A stretch of DNA of 46,891 nucleotides from Methanobacteriota archaeon (lineage in GTDB: Archaea; Thermoplasmatota; DTKX01; VGTL01), in NCBI GenBank assembly GCA_016874675.1, contig VGTL01000016.1, positions 1 to 46,891 of the forward strand. The letters are read 5' to 3'. The position numbers and the translations under genes are program-made. The notes below the pieces were generated by a model. It was given only the letters and a program-made list of their open reading frames with translations, did not search any database and had not been told where the DNA came from. Shown one piece after another: positions 1 through 6,797 of the stretch (positions are counted from its first letter, which is position 1; each line of letters starts with the position of its first letter).

Positions 1-2
1 AC

Positions 3-404
3 CGAAGGTCGTCCGGGAGCAGGGGGGCAGCGGGCAGCGGGGAGGGAAAGGTATCGGATGCGCGGGAGGGGGACCGAGGCGCGGGGGGTGCGATCTGGCG
101 CCTGAAGCCCGCCGGCGCATTCCTCCTGGGCGTCCTGCGCGGAGCCACGCCCTGCGTGAAGCTCATGGTGCTTGCGCCTTTGCTCATCGCGGTCGGCCCG
201 CTCCACGCGGTCGTGCTGTCTTTGGTCTACTCGCTGGCCTCGTCGGCCTATCCGATAATCGGTTTCCTCCTCGCCTCGTCCCTGTCCTACCTGCCCAGGT
301 ACGAGCGGGCCATTAAGGTCGCCGGGGCGGCGGTGATGATCCTCATCGGAGTGTACATGATGGTGAACGAGTCCTTGCTCTATGCGTCGCCGAGGGGGGA
401 TTGA
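3..404 (+). CDS. DsbD/CcdA-like membrane protein, C-terminal half (5' end outside window)
   Basis: The frame is open from the window edge to a TGA at 402-404, so the gene probably starts upstream. The visible part has a low-complexity Gly/Arg/Ser stretch followed by three hydrophobic helices. The first helix opens with a FLLGVLRGATPC motif, which resembles the fourth helix of DsbD/CcdA-type thiol-disulfide or electron carriers, where a conserved Cys follows Pro. A helper role in moving reducing equivalents across the membrane fits the polyferredoxin that follows. The stop overlaps the next gene by 23 bases. A GTG at 156 could start a short protein, but it would cut into the conserved helix. 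A TauE/SafE-like transporter is the main alternative. The linker region lies over a GGGCAGC-type repeat at 21-47. Confidence 0.5.
   Translation, partial: RRSSGSRGAAGSGEGKVSDAREGDRGAGGAIWRLKPAGAFLLGVLRGATPCVKLMVLAPLLIAVGPLHAVVLSLVYSLASSAYPIIGFLLASSLSYLPRYERAIKVAGAAVMILIGVYMMVNESLLYASPRGD
21..47. repeat. GGGCAGCGGG low-complexity repeat, one arm
   Basis: Purine-rich GGCAGC/GGGAGG units resemble the outer arms of the inverted-repeat elements at 36007-36270 and 39648-39720. No complementary arm is visible nearby; it may lie left of the window. The repeat is in frame with the upstream membrane protein gene and may encode its linker. Confidence 0.4.
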
Positions 405-1416
405 GCTGGCGACGCGGCATCTGGCACAAGGCGCAGGGCGCGAGGCGCAGGGGACAGGGAAGGGACCCCGGAGGCGCTGGAAGATAGAGAGCATCCGGCT
501 GGTCACGCAGGTGTTCGGGCTCGTGCTGGGCAACGGGATGCTCATCGGGCTGCCGCTCTTTGGAACCTCCAACGTGCTCAGGCACATCTACTTCCCCAAC
601 GCCTCCACGAAGTTCTTCATCAACGCCCCCACCTACGCCACCTTCTACAAGGTCCAGGACACCGTGTACAGCGCCTGGAACTCGATGTACATCGACCTGC
701 TCCTGCCGCTGCTCATCTTCGTGGTGCTGACCATCCTGCTCGGACGGGCCTGGTGCGCCTGGCTTTGCCCCCTGGGACTGCCCCAGGACCTCCTGACCAG
801 GCTCCGGCGCCGGCTGGGCATCCGCCACCTCGAGATAGCCCCCCACCACGCCGACCTCATCCACTCGCTCAAGTACCTGGGCGTGTTCGTCATCGTCTTC
901 TACACATTCGCCCTGGGCGCGCCCGGCTTCAACCTGAAGGCGATGTGGAACGCCCTGCCCGTCCCGTACGAGCAGTTCGACCCCAACCGGGCGATGTACG
1001 TGTACGCCCAGATGGCGGTGGGGCTCGCCCCGACCAGCACCTACGTCCCGACGATGTCGGTGCTCATCGCCCTGCTGTTCTTCGGCACGAGCTTCGCGGC
1101 GCGCCGGTTCTGGTGCCACATCTGCCCCCAGGGGGCGATGATGGCCCCCCTCAACCATGTCGCGCTCGTGAAGCTGCGCAAGGACCCGGGCAAATGCACC
1201 CACTGTCGCATCTGCTACCGGGTTTGCCCTATGGAGATTTTGAAGGTCTACGAGGAGCGCCGGGGCCGCGAGGTCACCTCGGACAAGTGCGTCCACTGCT
1301 ACCACTGCGTGGACAACTGCCCGGAGGACGGGTGCCTCAGCGTCGAGTTCCTGGGGAAGCGCCTCCTGGGCTCCAGGTACAGGTGCCAGTGCGACGAGGG
1401 AGGGTCCGGCGTATGA
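382..1416 (+). CDS. NapH/polyferredoxin-like 4Fe-4S membrane protein
   Basis: Predicted 344-residue quinol- or ferredoxin-linked electron carrier. Hydrophobic helices lie around residues 40-60, 104-121, 163-180 and 222-237. Two CxxxCP motifs (CAWLCP at 125-130 and CHICP at 245-249) are typical of the NapH/CcoG/RnfB-neighbour family. Two ferredoxin-type 4Fe-4S motifs follow at 272-283 (CxxCxxCxxxCP) and 303-318. The likely job is to pass membrane-derived electrons to cytoplasmic iron-sulfur partners; the activases encoded just downstream are the obvious candidates. The start at 382 lies inside the previous gene, and residues 14-28 are encoded by a GGCGCAGG-type repeat. No better ATG exists before residue 53, so the repeat appears to have entered or formed the N-terminus. 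The stop overlaps the next start as ATGA. Confidence 0.85.
   Translation: MRRRGGIELATRHLAQGAGREAQGTGKGPRRRWKIESIRLVTQVFGLVLGNGMLIGLPLFGTSNVLRHIYFPNASTKFFINAPTYATFYKVQDTVYSAWNSMYIDLLLPLLIFVVLTILLGRAWCAWLCPLGLPQDLLTRLRRRLGIRHLEIAPHHADLIHSLKYLGVFVIVFYTFALGAPGFNLKAMWNALPVPYEQFDPNRAMYVYAQMAVGLAPTSTYVPTMSVLIALLFFGTSFAARRFWCHICPQGAMMAPLNHVALVKLRKDPGKCTHCRICYRVCPMEILKVYEERRGREVTSDKCVHCYHCVDNCPEDGCLSVEFLGKRLLGSRYRCQCDEGGSGV
417..462. repeat. GGCGCAGGG/GGCGCGAGG repeat inside the NapH-like gene start
   Basis: Tandem units of about seven to nine bases (AAGGCGCAGGGCGCGAGG and similar) match the outer arms of the elements at 34505 and 45135. Only one arm is present. It sits 13 bases after the stop of the upstream gene and is translated as a basic N-terminal stretch of the NapH-like protein. 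Confidence 0.55.
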
Positions 1417-2720
1417 CCGGTTCCGGGAAGGGCGGCAGGGTGCTTCGGTACATGAACGCCGAGATGCTGGAGAGCGCCCGCGCGGCGCGCGGGCGCATCC
1501 AGGAGGCGGCCCGCGAGCAGGTGCAGGGGCACCTGGCCGCCATGAGGGCCAACGACCGGCCGCGGGCGATGGCGTACTTCGACGGGATGGCCGACCCGTT
1601 CGGAAAGCGCGCCGAGGAGCTCGGGCGGTTCCGGGCCTCCGGGGGGCGCGTCGTCGGGACGCTGTGCTACTTCGCGCCCGCCGAGATATTCGCCGCGTTC
1701 GGCGCGGTGCCGGTCCGCTTCTGCTCCGGGCTCTACGAGGCGGTGCACCCCGCCAACGACCTTCTGGGCGACGCCGGCCTGTGCCCGCTCGTCAAGTCCA
1801 CCCTGGGCCTCAAGATGTCGGGGGCGTCGCCCGTACTGGAGCTTTGCGACCTCGTGGTGGTGCCCACCCCCTGTGACGCCAAGCTCAAGCTCGGGGAGAT
1901 ACTGCAGGACACCGTCGAGGTCCACCTGATGAACCTGCCGGCGGTCAAGGGGACCGAGGAGGGCCGCGCCTCGTGGATGAACGAGATCAAGGGCCTCGTC
2001 CGGCGGCTCGAGGGGCTCTACGGGGTCCGGCTCATGCCGCGGATGCTCCGCAAGGCGATAGCCACCTACCAGCGGGCGCAGGCCGCCTGGAGGCGGTTCT
2101 CCGCTCTGCGCAGGAAGGGGGGCATCTGGGGCCGGGACGCCCTGCTGGTCGCCCAGGTCTCCTTCCACGACGACATCGCGCGCTGGACGGAGAACGTCAA
2201 CCGCCTCTGCGACGAGCTCGAGGGACGGCCCCCGGTGGCGCCGGAGGCGGCGCGCATAATGCTCGGGGGCTCGCCCGTGATATGGCCCAACTGGAAGGTG
2301 CCCCTCCTTATCGAGGAGTCGGGGGGCATCATAATCGCCGACGAGCTGTGCTCCGGGAGCCGCACGATGTACGACCCGGTGGTCGTCGGGGAGTGGACGA
2401 TGGAGGGGATGCTCGTGGCCGTCGCCGAGCGCTACCTCGTGCCCTGCACCTGCCCGAGCTTCAGCCCCAACCTCGACCGGGAGGAGAACATGCTCCGGCG
2501 GATGCGCGAGTTCGGCGCGGAGGGGGCCGTGTTCCACGTCCTGCGGGGCTGCCACCTCAACAGCCTGGACGCCACGAAGGCCAACGTGGTGCTCCGCCGG
2601 GAGCGCCTCCCGATGCTCAAGGTGGAGAGCGAGTACGACGAGGGGGACCTGGAGCAGGTCCGGACCAGGATCGAGGCTTTCATCGAGATGATAAGGGCGC
2701 GGAGGGAGCAGTCTGGCTGA
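1413..2720 (+). CDS. 2-hydroxyacyl-CoA dehydratase/double-cubane-type protein (HgdB/BcrB family)
   Basis: The 435-residue protein has the family's order of motifs: GTLCYFAPAEI (81-91), LCPLVKSTLG (123-132), CDLVVVPTPCDAKLKL (145-160), ADELCSGSR (309-317), RGCHLNS (378-384) and a terminal TRIEAFIE motif. Cys85, Cys124, Cys154, Cys313 and Cys380 sit where family iron-sulfur ligands usually occur. Family members receive a low-potential electron from an ATP-driven activase and carry a 4Fe-4S or double-cubane 8Fe-9S cluster. Classical dehydratases need two related subunits (HgdA and HgdB). Only one is encoded here, which is more like the homodimeric double-cubane proteins. The substrate cannot be told. 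The ATG is chosen because it overlaps the previous TGA as ATGA; the next gene starts within a few bases. Confidence 0.85.
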   Translation: MTGSGKGGRVLRYMNAEMLESARAARGRIQEAAREQVQGHLAAMRANDRPRAMAYFDGMADPFGKRAEELGRFRASGGRVVGTLCYFAPAEIFAAFGAVPVRFCSGLYEAVHPANDLLGDAGLCPLVKSTLGLKMSGASPVLELCDLVVVPTPCDAKLKLGEILQDTVEVHLMNLPAVKGTEEGRASWMNEIKGLVRRLEGLYGVRLMPRMLRKAIATYQRAQAAWRRFSALRRKGGIWGRDALLVAQVSFHDDIARWTENVNRLCDELEGRPPVAPEAARIMLGGSPVIWPNWKVPLLIEESGGIIIADELCSGSRTMYDPVVVGEWTMEGMLVAVAERYLVPCTCPSFSPNLDREENMLRRMREFGAEGAVFHVLRGCHLNSLDATKANVVLRRERLPMLKVESEYDEGDLEQVRTRIEAFIEMIRARREQSG

Positions 2721-2727
2721 CCTGGGA

Positions 2728-3477
2728 GTGGACGTGGGGGCGCTCTGGACGAAGATCGCGCTCGTCGGGGATGGAAAGGTGCTCGCCACCGGCTCGGTGC
2801 GGAGCACGATGAGGCCCGCCGGGCCGGCAAGGGAGCTTGCGGACGTCCTCCTGGGGAAGGCGGGCCTTCCGCCCGGCGGCGGGAGGATGGCCGCCACCGG
2901 CGTCGGCAGGAAGAACATCCCGGGGGCCTCCCAGCTCACGGACCTCATGGCCTTCTCCCGGGGCGCCCGGTTCCTCCATCCCGCGGCGCGCTTGATAGTC
3001 GACCTGGGCGGGCAGGGCGTCCGCCTCATCGAGCTCGAATCCGACGGTACGATGTCCAACTTCACGACCAACGAGAAGTGCTCCACCGGCACCGGGTGCT
3101 TCCTGGACATAATGGCGGCGGCGCTGGGCGTGGACCCGGCCCACATGGGCACGGCCTCCCAGAACGCCCGGGAGCCCGCCGTCATCAACACCTCCTGCAC
3201 TGTCTTCGCCGAGAGCGAGGTGGTGACCCTCGTGGCCAAAAAAAGGCCCAAGGAGGAGATCGTGGCCGGCCTCAACGAGATGGTGGCCAAGAAGGTGGTG
3301 GCGATGATCAACCTGGCCGGCACCAAGGGCGACGTCCTGCTCGCCGGGGGCGTGGCGATGAACGCCGGGGTCGTGGCCGCCATCGAGCGCGCTCTCGGGC
3401 GCAAGGTGGTGCTCCCGCCCGAGCCCAACATGGTCGGCGCCGTCGGCGCCGCGGTCTCCTTGGGGGGGTCGAGATGA
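2728..3477 (+). CDS. ATP-dependent activase 1 (HgdC/BadF/BcrA family)
   Basis: A 249-residue member of the ASKHA-fold activases that couple ATP hydrolysis to one-electron reduction of HgdB-type partners. The 4Fe-4S cluster of such homodimers is held by two Cys per subunit; here they are Cys118 in NEKCSTGTG and Cys157 in SCTVFAESEVV. The phosphate-binding DVG..TK motif is at the very N-terminus and a GGVAMNAGV motif lies near the C-terminus. The GTG start at 2728 clips the first beta strand. In-frame sequence upstream reads LADLGVDVG, so a non-standard start such as CTG at 2713, overlapping the previous stop, is likely. Together with the second activase this gives two activases for one dehydratase-like protein. 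Confidence 0.85.
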   Translation: MDVGALWTKIALVGDGKVLATGSVRSTMRPAGPARELADVLLGKAGLPPGGGRMAATGVGRKNIPGASQLTDLMAFSRGARFLHPAARLIVDLGGQGVRLIELESDGTMSNFTTNEKCSTGTGCFLDIMAAALGVDPAHMGTASQNAREPAVINTSCTVFAESEVVTLVAKKRPKEEIVAGLNEMVAKKVVAMINLAGTKGDVLLAGGVAMNAGVVAAIERALGRKVVLPPEPNMVGAVGAAVSLGGSR

Positions 3478-3480
3478 ACC

Positions 3481-3585
3481 GGGTGCCGGGGGCCGGGGGC
3501 CGGGGGCCGGGACTGACTCCGGGAGACGGAGACCGGGTCGCGACGCGTGCGTCCCGGCCCCCGGCACCCGGCACCCGGCACCCGG
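3481..3585. repeat. GC-rich inverted repeat between the two activase genes
   Basis: The left arm at 3481-3513 is GGGTGCC followed by GGGGGCC units ending in GGGAC. The right arm at 3551-3585 starts GTCCCGGCCCCCGGCACCC and continues with CCGGCACC units. The core 19 bases of the arms are perfect reverse complements, and the arms carry extra tandem units. The spacer of about 37 bases contains smaller palindromes. It begins three bases after a stop codon inside an otherwise tightly packed operon. In RNA it would form a very stable hairpin between two related genes. Confidence 0.8.
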
Positions 3586-3601
3586 CTTCGGGGGTGCGTT
3601 C

Positions 3602-4396
3602 ATGATAACCGCCGGCATCGACCTGGGGTCGACCTACGTCAAGGGAGTGGTCCTCGTGGACGGGGCGGTGAAGGGCTGGGGCGTGCAGCCGACGGGGCCG
3701 GACCACGACGAGACGGCGCGCGCGGTGCTGGGCAGCGCCCTCCAGATGGCCGGATTGCGCCTGGAGGAGCTCGGGTACATCGTGTCCACGGGCTACGGGC
3801 GGCGCGTGACCTCGCTTGCGAAGGAGACGATAAGCGAGATCTCCGCCAACGCCGAGGGCACGCGCTTTGTCGCCCGGGCCCTGGGCGTGCGGACGATACT
3901 GGACATCGGCGGCCAGGACACCAAGGCCATCGCGCTCGACGAGAGGCTCAACATCGACAATTTCGCCATGAACGACAAGTGCGCCGCCGGCACGGGCCGG
4001 TTCATCGAGGCCCTGGCCGGGGTGCTGGGCGTCGGCATCGACGACATGGGGCCGCTCTCGCTCAAGAGCCAAAGCCCGCTTCGGATAACCTCGACCTGCA
4101 CGGTCTTCGCGCGCTCCGAGGTGGTGACCCTGATAGCCGAGGGGAAGCCCAAGGAGGACATCATCGCCGGCATCCACGAGGCGCTGGCCAAGCGGCTGGC
4201 GACGATGGCACGCAAGGTCGGGGTGCGAAGGGAGGTCTTCTTCGACGGCGGCCCGGCCCGCAACATCGGCATGCGCGCGGCGCTCGAGAAGGAGCTGGGC
4301 GTGACGCTGGTCGTCCCCGAGAGGCCGCAGATAGTGACCGCCACGGGCGCGGCGGTGCTGGCGGCGGCCAGGCTCGCCAAGGCGGGTGGTCAATGA
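3602..4396 (+). CDS. ATP-dependent activase 2 (HgdC/BadF/BcrA family)
   Basis: The 264-residue protein begins with the canonical GIDLGSTYVK phosphate-binding motif. It has the two cluster ligands at Cys127 (NDKCAAGTGRF) and Cys166 (STCTVFARSEVV), the same numbering I recall for the Acidaminococcus HgdC activator. An IVSTGYG motif is at 60-66 and DIGGQDTK at 101-108. It should drive ATP-dependent electron transfer to the HgdB-like protein encoded upstream. It is closer to the textbook activator than activase 1, which differs in the first motif (ALWTK) and in the NEKCSTGTGC loop. It is separated from activase 1 by a hairpin element, and its stop overlaps the kelch gene as ATGA. Confidence 0.9.
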   Translation: MITAGIDLGSTYVKGVVLVDGAVKGWGVQPTGPDHDETARAVLGSALQMAGLRLEELGYIVSTGYGRRVTSLAKETISEISANAEGTRFVARALGVRTILDIGGQDTKAIALDERLNIDNFAMNDKCAAGTGRFIEALAGVLGVGIDDMGPLSLKSQSPLRITSTCTVFARSEVVTLIAEGKPKEDIIAGIHEALAKRLATMARKVGVRREVFFDGGPARNIGMRAALEKELGVTLVVPERPQIVTATGAAVLAAARLAKAGGQ

Positions 4397-5451
4397 AGCC
4401 CTGGCCGCTGGCGGTGGCGGCGGGTCTACTGCTGCTTGCGGCGCTGCCGGCGCCCTCGGCCGCCTCCGGGCTGGAGGTCTCGGTCGTCGGGCACCTGCCC
4501 GGCGGCCTGTACCGGGCCGCCTCCGTCCAGACCGGCGATTCCGTCTACCTCCTCGGCGGCCGCGACGCGACCAACGTGACCGCCTCCGTCATCCGCTACG
4601 ACATCCGGAGCGGCGAAGCCTCCGGGGCGGCGTTCCGGCTGCCCCAGCCCCGGATGAGCGCCTGCGCGGTCTGCGACCGGGGGGTCGCCTACGTCTTCGG
4701 CGGCGCCGACGGCGGGCTGGAGCTGGACTCCATCCTCCGGGTCGACACGGCGACCGGCGAGGTGAGCACCCTGGGCGCCCGGCTGCCCTCCCCGCGCATC
4801 GGCCTCGCCGCCGCGCTTTTCGGAAACAGCGCCTACCTCTTCGGGGGGCACTCCAACGGGACGAAGATCACCGCGATAGGCCGGTTCAACCTCCTGACCG
4901 AAAACCTCAGCCTCATGGGGGCCTCGCTCCCGTCGGGCCGGGCCGGGATGGGGGTCGCGGCCGCCCGGGGCGGGATCTTCCTTTTCGGCGGCAAGACCGA
5001 CCCCGGGGCCTCCGACGAGGTCCTCTTCTTCGACCCGGCCAACGACACCCTCTCGGTCCTCCCAGGGCGGCTGCCCTACACCGTGTACCATCTGCCCGCG
5101 GTGTCGTTCGGGGGCAAGGTCCTCCTCATCGGCGGCAACGCCCAGCAGCCCGGGTGGAACGTGTCCCGGGCCACCGACACCATCATCGAGTTCGACCCGT
5201 CCACCGGGTCGTCCTCCGTACTCCCCCTGAGGCTCCCCTCGCCCCGCGAGAGGGCCTCGGCCGTGCCCGTCCGGAGCCGGGTGCTGGTCTTCGGGGGGCA
5301 GGAGGGCGTCTCGGCGCTGGACGAGATCGTGGCGATCGGGCCCCCGGCGGGCAGGGACGAGCGCGGCACGGCGCTCTGGGTGCTGGCGCTCTCCGCGGGG
5401 ATGCTCGTGCCCGTGGCGGCCATCGCGCTGGTCGCCCGGAGGCGGCGATGA
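4393..5451 (+). CDS. secreted kelch-repeat protein with C-terminal membrane anchor
   Basis: The 352-residue protein has a signal peptide at about 1-24, then about six kelch blades at 35-300 marked by repeated YLLGG, YVFGG, YLFGG, FLFGG, LLIGG and LVFGG strands. One transmembrane helix at about 324-346 is followed by ARRRR. It should be displayed on the outer face of the membrane as a beta-propeller, probably for binding. Function cannot be read from sequence. It is coupled to activase 2 by an ATGA overlap and to the next gene by another, so it belongs to the redox operon and is not an incidental neighbour. Confidence 0.8.
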   Translation: MKPWPLAVAAGLLLLAALPAPSAASGLEVSVVGHLPGGLYRAASVQTGDSVYLLGGRDATNVTASVIRYDIRSGEASGAAFRLPQPRMSACAVCDRGVAYVFGGADGGLELDSILRVDTATGEVSTLGARLPSPRIGLAAALFGNSAYLFGGHSNGTKITAIGRFNLLTENLSLMGASLPSGRAGMGVAAARGGIFLFGGKTDPGASDEVLFFDPANDTLSVLPGRLPYTVYHLPAVSFGGKVLLIGGNAQQPGWNVSRATDTIIEFDPSTGSSSVLPLRLPSPRERASAVPVRSRVLVFGGQEGVSALDEIVAIGPPAGRDERGTALWVLALSAGMLVPVAAIALVARRRR

Positions 5452-5936
5452 ACGCGCACCTGCTTCCGCTGGCCTGCGTCTACTTCCTGGGCGCCTGGGT
5501 GCTCCTGCCGCTGGGCTGGCAGGTGTCGCTGGCCTATGGACTGTACGTGATAGCGAGCAACCTGATCTTCATGGTCACGATATGCACCTCGTGCGCCAAC
5601 TTCGGCCTCAGGCGCTGCGAGTCGGGCTACGGGCCGGTTGCCGCCCGGCTGGCGGGACGGGGCCGCCCGGAGGACTTCCCGAGGCGCTTCAGGCTCTACA
5701 TCCCCCTCGTGGCGGCGGGGTGGGTGCTGCCGGTCCTCGGCGGGCTGGTCGTGCTCTACCGGTCCCTTTGGGGGCTGCGCGACATGGTGTTGGCGCTCGT
5801 GCCCGTCCTGGTCTTCTCGATAATGGCGTTCGTGGTCATGCCGCGAAGCTCCCGTGACAGCTGCTCCCGCTGCGCCCAGAGGGACAGCTGCCCGGGGACG
5901 CGCTTCACGCTGCCCGGGAGGGAGAAGGGCGCATGA
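5448..5936 (+). CDS. small membrane protein with two Cys motifs, unknown
   Basis: A 162-residue protein with about four hydrophobic helices (8-22, 28-46, 83-103, 112-131). It carries CxxCx7C (Cys46, 49, 57) between helices two and three and CxxCx5C (Cys139, 142, 148) after the last helix. Six cysteines in two triads suggest an iron-sulfur or zinc site, or a thiol relay. I do not recognise the family. It overlaps the genes on both sides by four bases (ATGA), which ties it to the same operon. A membrane electron-transfer or cluster-holding role is only inference. Confidence 0.7.
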   Translation: MNAHLLPLACVYFLGAWVLLPLGWQVSLAYGLYVIASNLIFMVTICTSCANFGLRRCESGYGPVAARLAGRGRPEDFPRRFRLYIPLVAAGWVLPVLGGLVVLYRSLWGLRDMVLALVPVLVFSIMAFVVMPRSSRDSCSRCAQRDSCPGTRFTLPGREKGA

Positions 5937-6793
5937 GCGGCGACTTCGTCTCCCGCATCCGCCACCCGTGCTTCGCGGAGGCGATGCACTCCCGGGTGGG
6001 GCGAGTCCACCTGCCGGTGGCGCCGCGGTGCAACATCAGGTGCCGCTACTGCGAGCGGCGGGTGGGCGAGTTCTACCACTCCCTCCGGCCGGGCATCGCC
6101 TACCGGGTCATCCGGCCAAAGCAGGTGGAAGGCTTCATCCGGGCCGCGCTGGAGGAGTGCCCCTCCGTGGAGGTGGCGGGGGTCGCCGGCCCGGGCGAGC
6201 CCCTCTTCAACCCGGAGACCTTCGAGGCCCTGCGCATCGCTGGGCGGGCCTTCCCGGGAATGCGGCTCTGCGTCTGCACCAACGGGCTGCTTCTCCCCGG
6301 AAAGGCCGGAACGCTCCGGCGGCTGGGCGTCGATTTCCTGACGGTGACGGTGAACGCCGCCACCCCCGCTACGGCGGCGCGCCTCTACTCGTGGGCAAGA
6401 TACCGGGGAAATCTCCTGCGGGGCGAGGGCGCGGCGGCCATTCTGGTGAAAAACCAGTTCCTGGGCCTGGAGAGGGCGGTCTCGGCCGGGATGGAGGTGA
6501 AGGTCAACACCGTCCTGGTGCCGGGCATCAACGACGGAGAGGTCGCCGCGATCGCAAAGCGGGCGGGAGCGCTGGGGGCGCGCGTCATGAACGTGATGCC
6601 CCTCATCCCCTCGGGCGAGTTCACCGGCAGGCGGGCGCCGACCTGCGGGCAGCTGGGCTCGGCTCGCCGCGAGTGCGAGCGGGTGCTGCCGGTGTTCCGC
6701 CTCTGCAAGCAGTGCCGGGCCGATTCCTGCGGGATACCGGGCTCGGACATGGAGCACATTCCACGGAGTATCAGCGAGGTATGTGAAAGGTGA
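5933..6793 (+). CDS. NifB-like radical SAM protein
   Basis: A 286-residue radical SAM protein that follows the NifB core nearly motif by motif: HPCF (His11, Cys13), VAPRCNIRCRYC with CxxxCxxC at Cys33/37/40, LRPG (51-54, for ESRPG), AGPGEPLFNPE (85-95, for AGPGDPLANPE), CVCTNG (113-118), VKVNTVLVPGIND (189-201), NVMPLIP (220-226) and CKQCRAD (258-264). NifB fuses two 4Fe-4S clusters with a SAM-derived carbide into an 8Fe-9S-C precursor. The HPC and CxxCRAD residues linked to the extra clusters are kept here. The NifX-like C-terminal domain of many bacterial NifBs is absent, as in archaeal forms. No nifHDK-like gene is in the window. Its co-transcription with a HgdB-like protein suggests building or altering a complex cluster for that partner, which is inference. 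Confidence 0.85.
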   Translation: MSGDFVSRIRHPCFAEAMHSRVGRVHLPVAPRCNIRCRYCERRVGEFYHSLRPGIAYRVIRPKQVEGFIRAALEECPSVEVAGVAGPGEPLFNPETFEALRIAGRAFPGMRLCVCTNGLLLPGKAGTLRRLGVDFLTVTVNAATPATAARLYSWARYRGNLLRGEGAAAILVKNQFLGLERAVSAGMEVKVNTVLVPGINDGEVAAIAKRAGALGARVMNVMPLIPSGEFTGRRAPTCGQLGSARRECERVLPVFRLCKQCRADSCGIPGSDMEHIPRSISEVCER

Positions 6794-6797
6794 CATC

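Noticed and set aside
156-404. Independent 82-residue protein starting at GTG 156
   Set aside because: The start lies inside the conserved PC helix, and the frame is open to the window edge, so a truncated larger gene is more likely.
753-2720. A single 655-residue protein covering the dehydratase-like gene
   Set aside because: The first 220 codons are a shifted reading of the NapH-like gene. The ATG at 1413 overlaps the NapH stop and starts the real family homology.
1413-4396. Classical benzoyl-CoA reductase or 2-hydroxyglutaryl-CoA dehydratase operon
   Set aside because: The second catalytic subunit, CoA transferase and acyl-CoA dehydrogenase genes are missing, so a specific pathway name is not justified.
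5933-6793. Nitrogen fixation locus
   Set aside because: Only a NifB-like gene is present; the neighbouring cluster proteins are HgdB/HgdC types, and no nifH, nifD, nifK or nifE-like gene occurs here.
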